This document shows, piece by piece, positions 5,757 to 6,929 of a DNA stretch of 6,929 nt (position 1 is the stretch's first letter; every line of letters begins with the position of its first letter). The stretch is taken from positions 1 through 6,929 of the forward strand of contig CABSDO010000098.1 of NCBI GenBank assembly GCA_902476475.1, in the 5' to 3' direction. Origin of the DNA: an uncultured Collinsella sp. Lineage in GTDB: Bacteria; Actinomycetota; Coriobacteriia; Coriobacteriales; Coriobacteriaceae. Under the pieces are notes generated by a model. The model saw only the letters and a program-made list of their open reading frames with translations. It was not told where the DNA came from and ran no database searches. The position numbers and the translations under genes were made by a program.

Positions 5757-6692
5757 CTAGGCTTTTTTGGGTTTGTTGACGATGATGATGCCGCTGCAGA
5801 CCAACAGCAGGGCAACGATGACGATAATGGGGCTCGTGCCAGCGCCCTCGCCGAGCAGCAGCGCGCTCAGCAGCACACCAAAGACGGGGTTCATAAACCC
5901 AAAGACCGAGACGCGGCTGACGGGGTTGACGGCAAGCAGGCGCGACCACAGCGAGTAGGCGACCGCGGAGATAAGCGCCATGTAGATGATGAGCGCGATG
6001 GCGGGGGCAATCGCCGTGGGGGAGAGCGCGCCACCCATCAAAAAGCCAATGGCGGTGAGGACCAGACCGCCGACCAAGAACTGCCACCCGGCAAGCAAGA
6101 CGCCGTCGTGCTCGCGCGAGAAGATGCCGATCAGGCAGGTCGAAAGGGCACCCGCGACGGTGGAGGCCAGGATGAAGCCCTCGCCGTCGAGTGCAAAGCC
6201 AAAGGTGCCGTCCGCGCCCGAAAGGTTGACGAGCGCGACACCGGCAAAGCCCAGTACGCAGCCGAGCACCTTGGCCGCATTGAGCTTTTCGGTGCGAAAC
6301 GCCAGGGCGGCAAAGAGGATGGCTAGGAAGTTGGCGCTGGCCTCGATGATGGAGCTCGACATAGCGCTTGCACGGGAGAGACCAAGGTAGAAAAAGAAGT
6401 ACTGGCCGATGGTCTGGAAGAGCGACAAGATGCAGATGGGCTTGATATCACGCGCTTGCGGAACGAGCGGACGGCGCTGGGCCACGCTCATGCCAACAAT
6501 GACCAGCATGCCGGCAAGGGTGAAGCGCAGACCCGCGAAGAGCAGCTGCGAGGCGCTGTCGTGTGCGGGAATGCCAAAGAGGCCGTAGCCGATCTTGATG
6601 CAGGGGAAGGCGGAGCCCCAGAGCGCGCAGCAAACGAGACAGCCCAGGATGAGTCCGGGCAGGGTGGCGAGATACGGCTTGCGGCTTTCCAT
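5757..6692 (-). CDS. EamA/DMT superfamily transporter
   Basis: A 311-residue inner-membrane protein of the drug/metabolite transporter superfamily with two EamA repeats and about ten membrane helices. The first repeat has CALWGSAFPCIKIG (22-35), an LRFTLAG segment and YLGLSRASAMSSSIIEAS. The second has LAGWQFLVGG, YSLWSRLL, NPVSRVSVFGFMNPVFGVLL (to about 274) and LLLGEG (278-283). Such proteins export or import amino acids, nucleosides or other metabolites; the substrate cannot be deduced. The ATG at 6690-6692 is chosen because AGGAAGG (6698-6704) stands five bases before it and the protein then starts in a normal place. An alternative start at 6734 would lie inside the purL terminator hairpin and is rejected. 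It is convergent with the GGDEF gene and follows purL on the same strand. Confidence 0.92.
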   Translation of the reverse strand: MESRKPYLATLPGLILGCLVCCALWGSAFPCIKIGYGLFGIPAHDSASQLLFAGLRFTLAGMLVIVGMSVAQRRPLVPQARDIKPICILSLFQTIGQYFFFYLGLSRASAMSSSIIEASANFLAILFAALAFRTEKLNAAKVLGCVLGFAGVALVNLSGADGTFGFALDGEGFILASTVAGALSTCLIGIFSREHDGVLLAGWQFLVGGLVLTAIGFLMGGALSPTAIAPAIALIIYMALISAVAYSLWSRLLAVNPVSRVSVFGFMNPVFGVLLSALLLGEGAGTSPIIVIVALLLVCSGIIIVNKPKKA

Positions 6693-6697
6693 GATGT

Positions 6698-6704
6698 CCT
6701 TCCT
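6698..6704 (-). promoter_or_regulatory. Ribosome site that sets the EamA start
   Basis: AGGAAGG on the minus strand, five bases before the ATG at 6692, is a near-ideal Shine-Dalgarno. It decides against the upstream in-frame start at 6734. Confidence 0.75.
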
Positions 6705-6717
6705 GTATGCGCGAAGC

Positions 6718-6754
6718 AAAAAAGAACCCGCCACCGGATGCGTCGGTGGCGGGT
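6718..6754 (-). terminator. Strong intrinsic terminator of purL
   Basis: An 11-base perfect stem (6726-6736 with 6744-6754) with a seven-base loop is followed on the minus strand by TTC and then six T (6718-6723). It lies 37 bases after the purL stop and only 26 bases before the EamA start codon. Confidence 0.85.
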
Positions 6755-6770
6755 GATGTTACCCGAAGGG

Positions 6771-6776
6771 ATTGTA
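6771..6776 (-). promoter_or_regulatory. Weak candidate -10 between purL and the EamA gene
   Basis: TACAAT on the minus strand, 16 bases after the purL stop, matches the -10 consensus in five of six bases. No convincing -35 lies upstream. If used, its transcript would carry the terminator hairpin in the leader. Confidence 0.2.
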
Positions 6777-6791
6777 CCCGATGGGAAAGGT

Positions 6792-6929
6792 TTAGGCGAA
6801 GTAGGCTACGCCGCTCTCAAAGATCGGCATGAACTTGTCGCCGGGGACATGCTCGGGCACGTTGCGGTACAGGTTGTCGCCGCGACGCTCGGCATGGCCC
6901 ATCTTGCCCAGGACGCGGCCGTCCGGGCT
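6792..6929 (-). CDS. purL: Phosphoribosylformylglycinamidine synthase, C-terminal end (partial)
   Basis: These are the last 45 codons of purL; the rest lies beyond the right edge. The enzyme converts FGAR to FGAM with glutamine and ATP in de novo purine synthesis in the cytoplasm. The visible piece is the end of the glutamine amidotransferase domain: SPDGRVLGKMGHAERRGDNL, where the His-x-Glu of GHAER (residues 12 and 14 of the visible part) are the His and Glu of the Cys-His-Glu triad. It ends in PIFESGVAYFA, like the C-terminus of the long single-chain PurL of Clostridia-type bacteria. A separate PurQ subunit is a possible alternative, since only the amidotransferase end is seen. A strong terminator follows. 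Confidence 0.88.
   Translation of the reverse strand, partial: SPDGRVLGKMGHAERRGDNLYRNVPEHVPGDKFMPIFESGVAYFA

Noticed and set aside
6693..6734. Fourteen-residue N-terminal extension of the EamA protein
   Set aside because: Its start lies inside the purL terminator stem, while the downstream ATG has a near-ideal ribosome site.
1..6929. CRISPR arrays, tRNA/rRNA genes, insertion sequences or phage-defence operons
   Set aside because: No regularly spaced repeats, cloverleaf sequences, transposase motifs or defence domains were seen on either strand.

Overview
The window looks like a chromosomal segment of a GC-rich, anaerobic, Gram-positive bacterium. GC-rich third codon positions, GTG/TTG-tolerant starts, strong purine-rich Shine-Dalgarno sites and the gene set (ferredoxin-fused EtfA, AzlCD, KdgT, membrane GGDEF protein, EamA transporter, PurL) fit a gut Coriobacteriia member such as Collinsella. 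That assignment is inference from style and gene content, not from a marker gene. I see no RNA gene, insertion sequence, phage gene, CRISPR array or origin.

Layout from left to right. (1) Bases 1-1209, plus strand: the 5'-truncated gene for an electron-transfer flavoprotein alpha subunit with an N-terminal ferredoxin-like domain. (2) Bases 1206-2018, minus strand: an HD-domain phosphohydrolase whose stop codon overlaps the etfA stop tail to tail. (3) A divergent intergenic region, then azlC and azlD (2145-3150, plus), an overlapping pair for a branched-chain amino-acid exporter. (4) A 150-base leader region with a hairpin, then a KdgT-family 2-keto-3-deoxygluconate permease (3301-4323, plus). 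(5) A 188-base gap with a long hairpin and an extended -10 promoter, then a 7-TM GGDEF diguanylate cyclase (4512-5654, plus, GTG start). (6) Convergent to it, an EamA/DMT-family transporter (5757-6692, minus). (7) Upstream of that on the same strand, the last 45 codons of purL (6792-6929, minus), separated from the transporter by a strong intrinsic terminator.

The genes do not form one pathway. The unifying theme is small-molecule transport (AzlCD, KdgT, EamA), plus one c-di-GMP signalling enzyme, one redox subunit and one purine-biosynthesis enzyme. I found no convincing undescribed multi-gene system. The points most worth checking are the degenerate first Fe-S motif at the left edge of EtfA, the structured leaders of kdgT and the GGDEF gene, the GGDEF enzyme lacking an inhibitory site, and how the EamA gene is expressed just behind the purL terminator.
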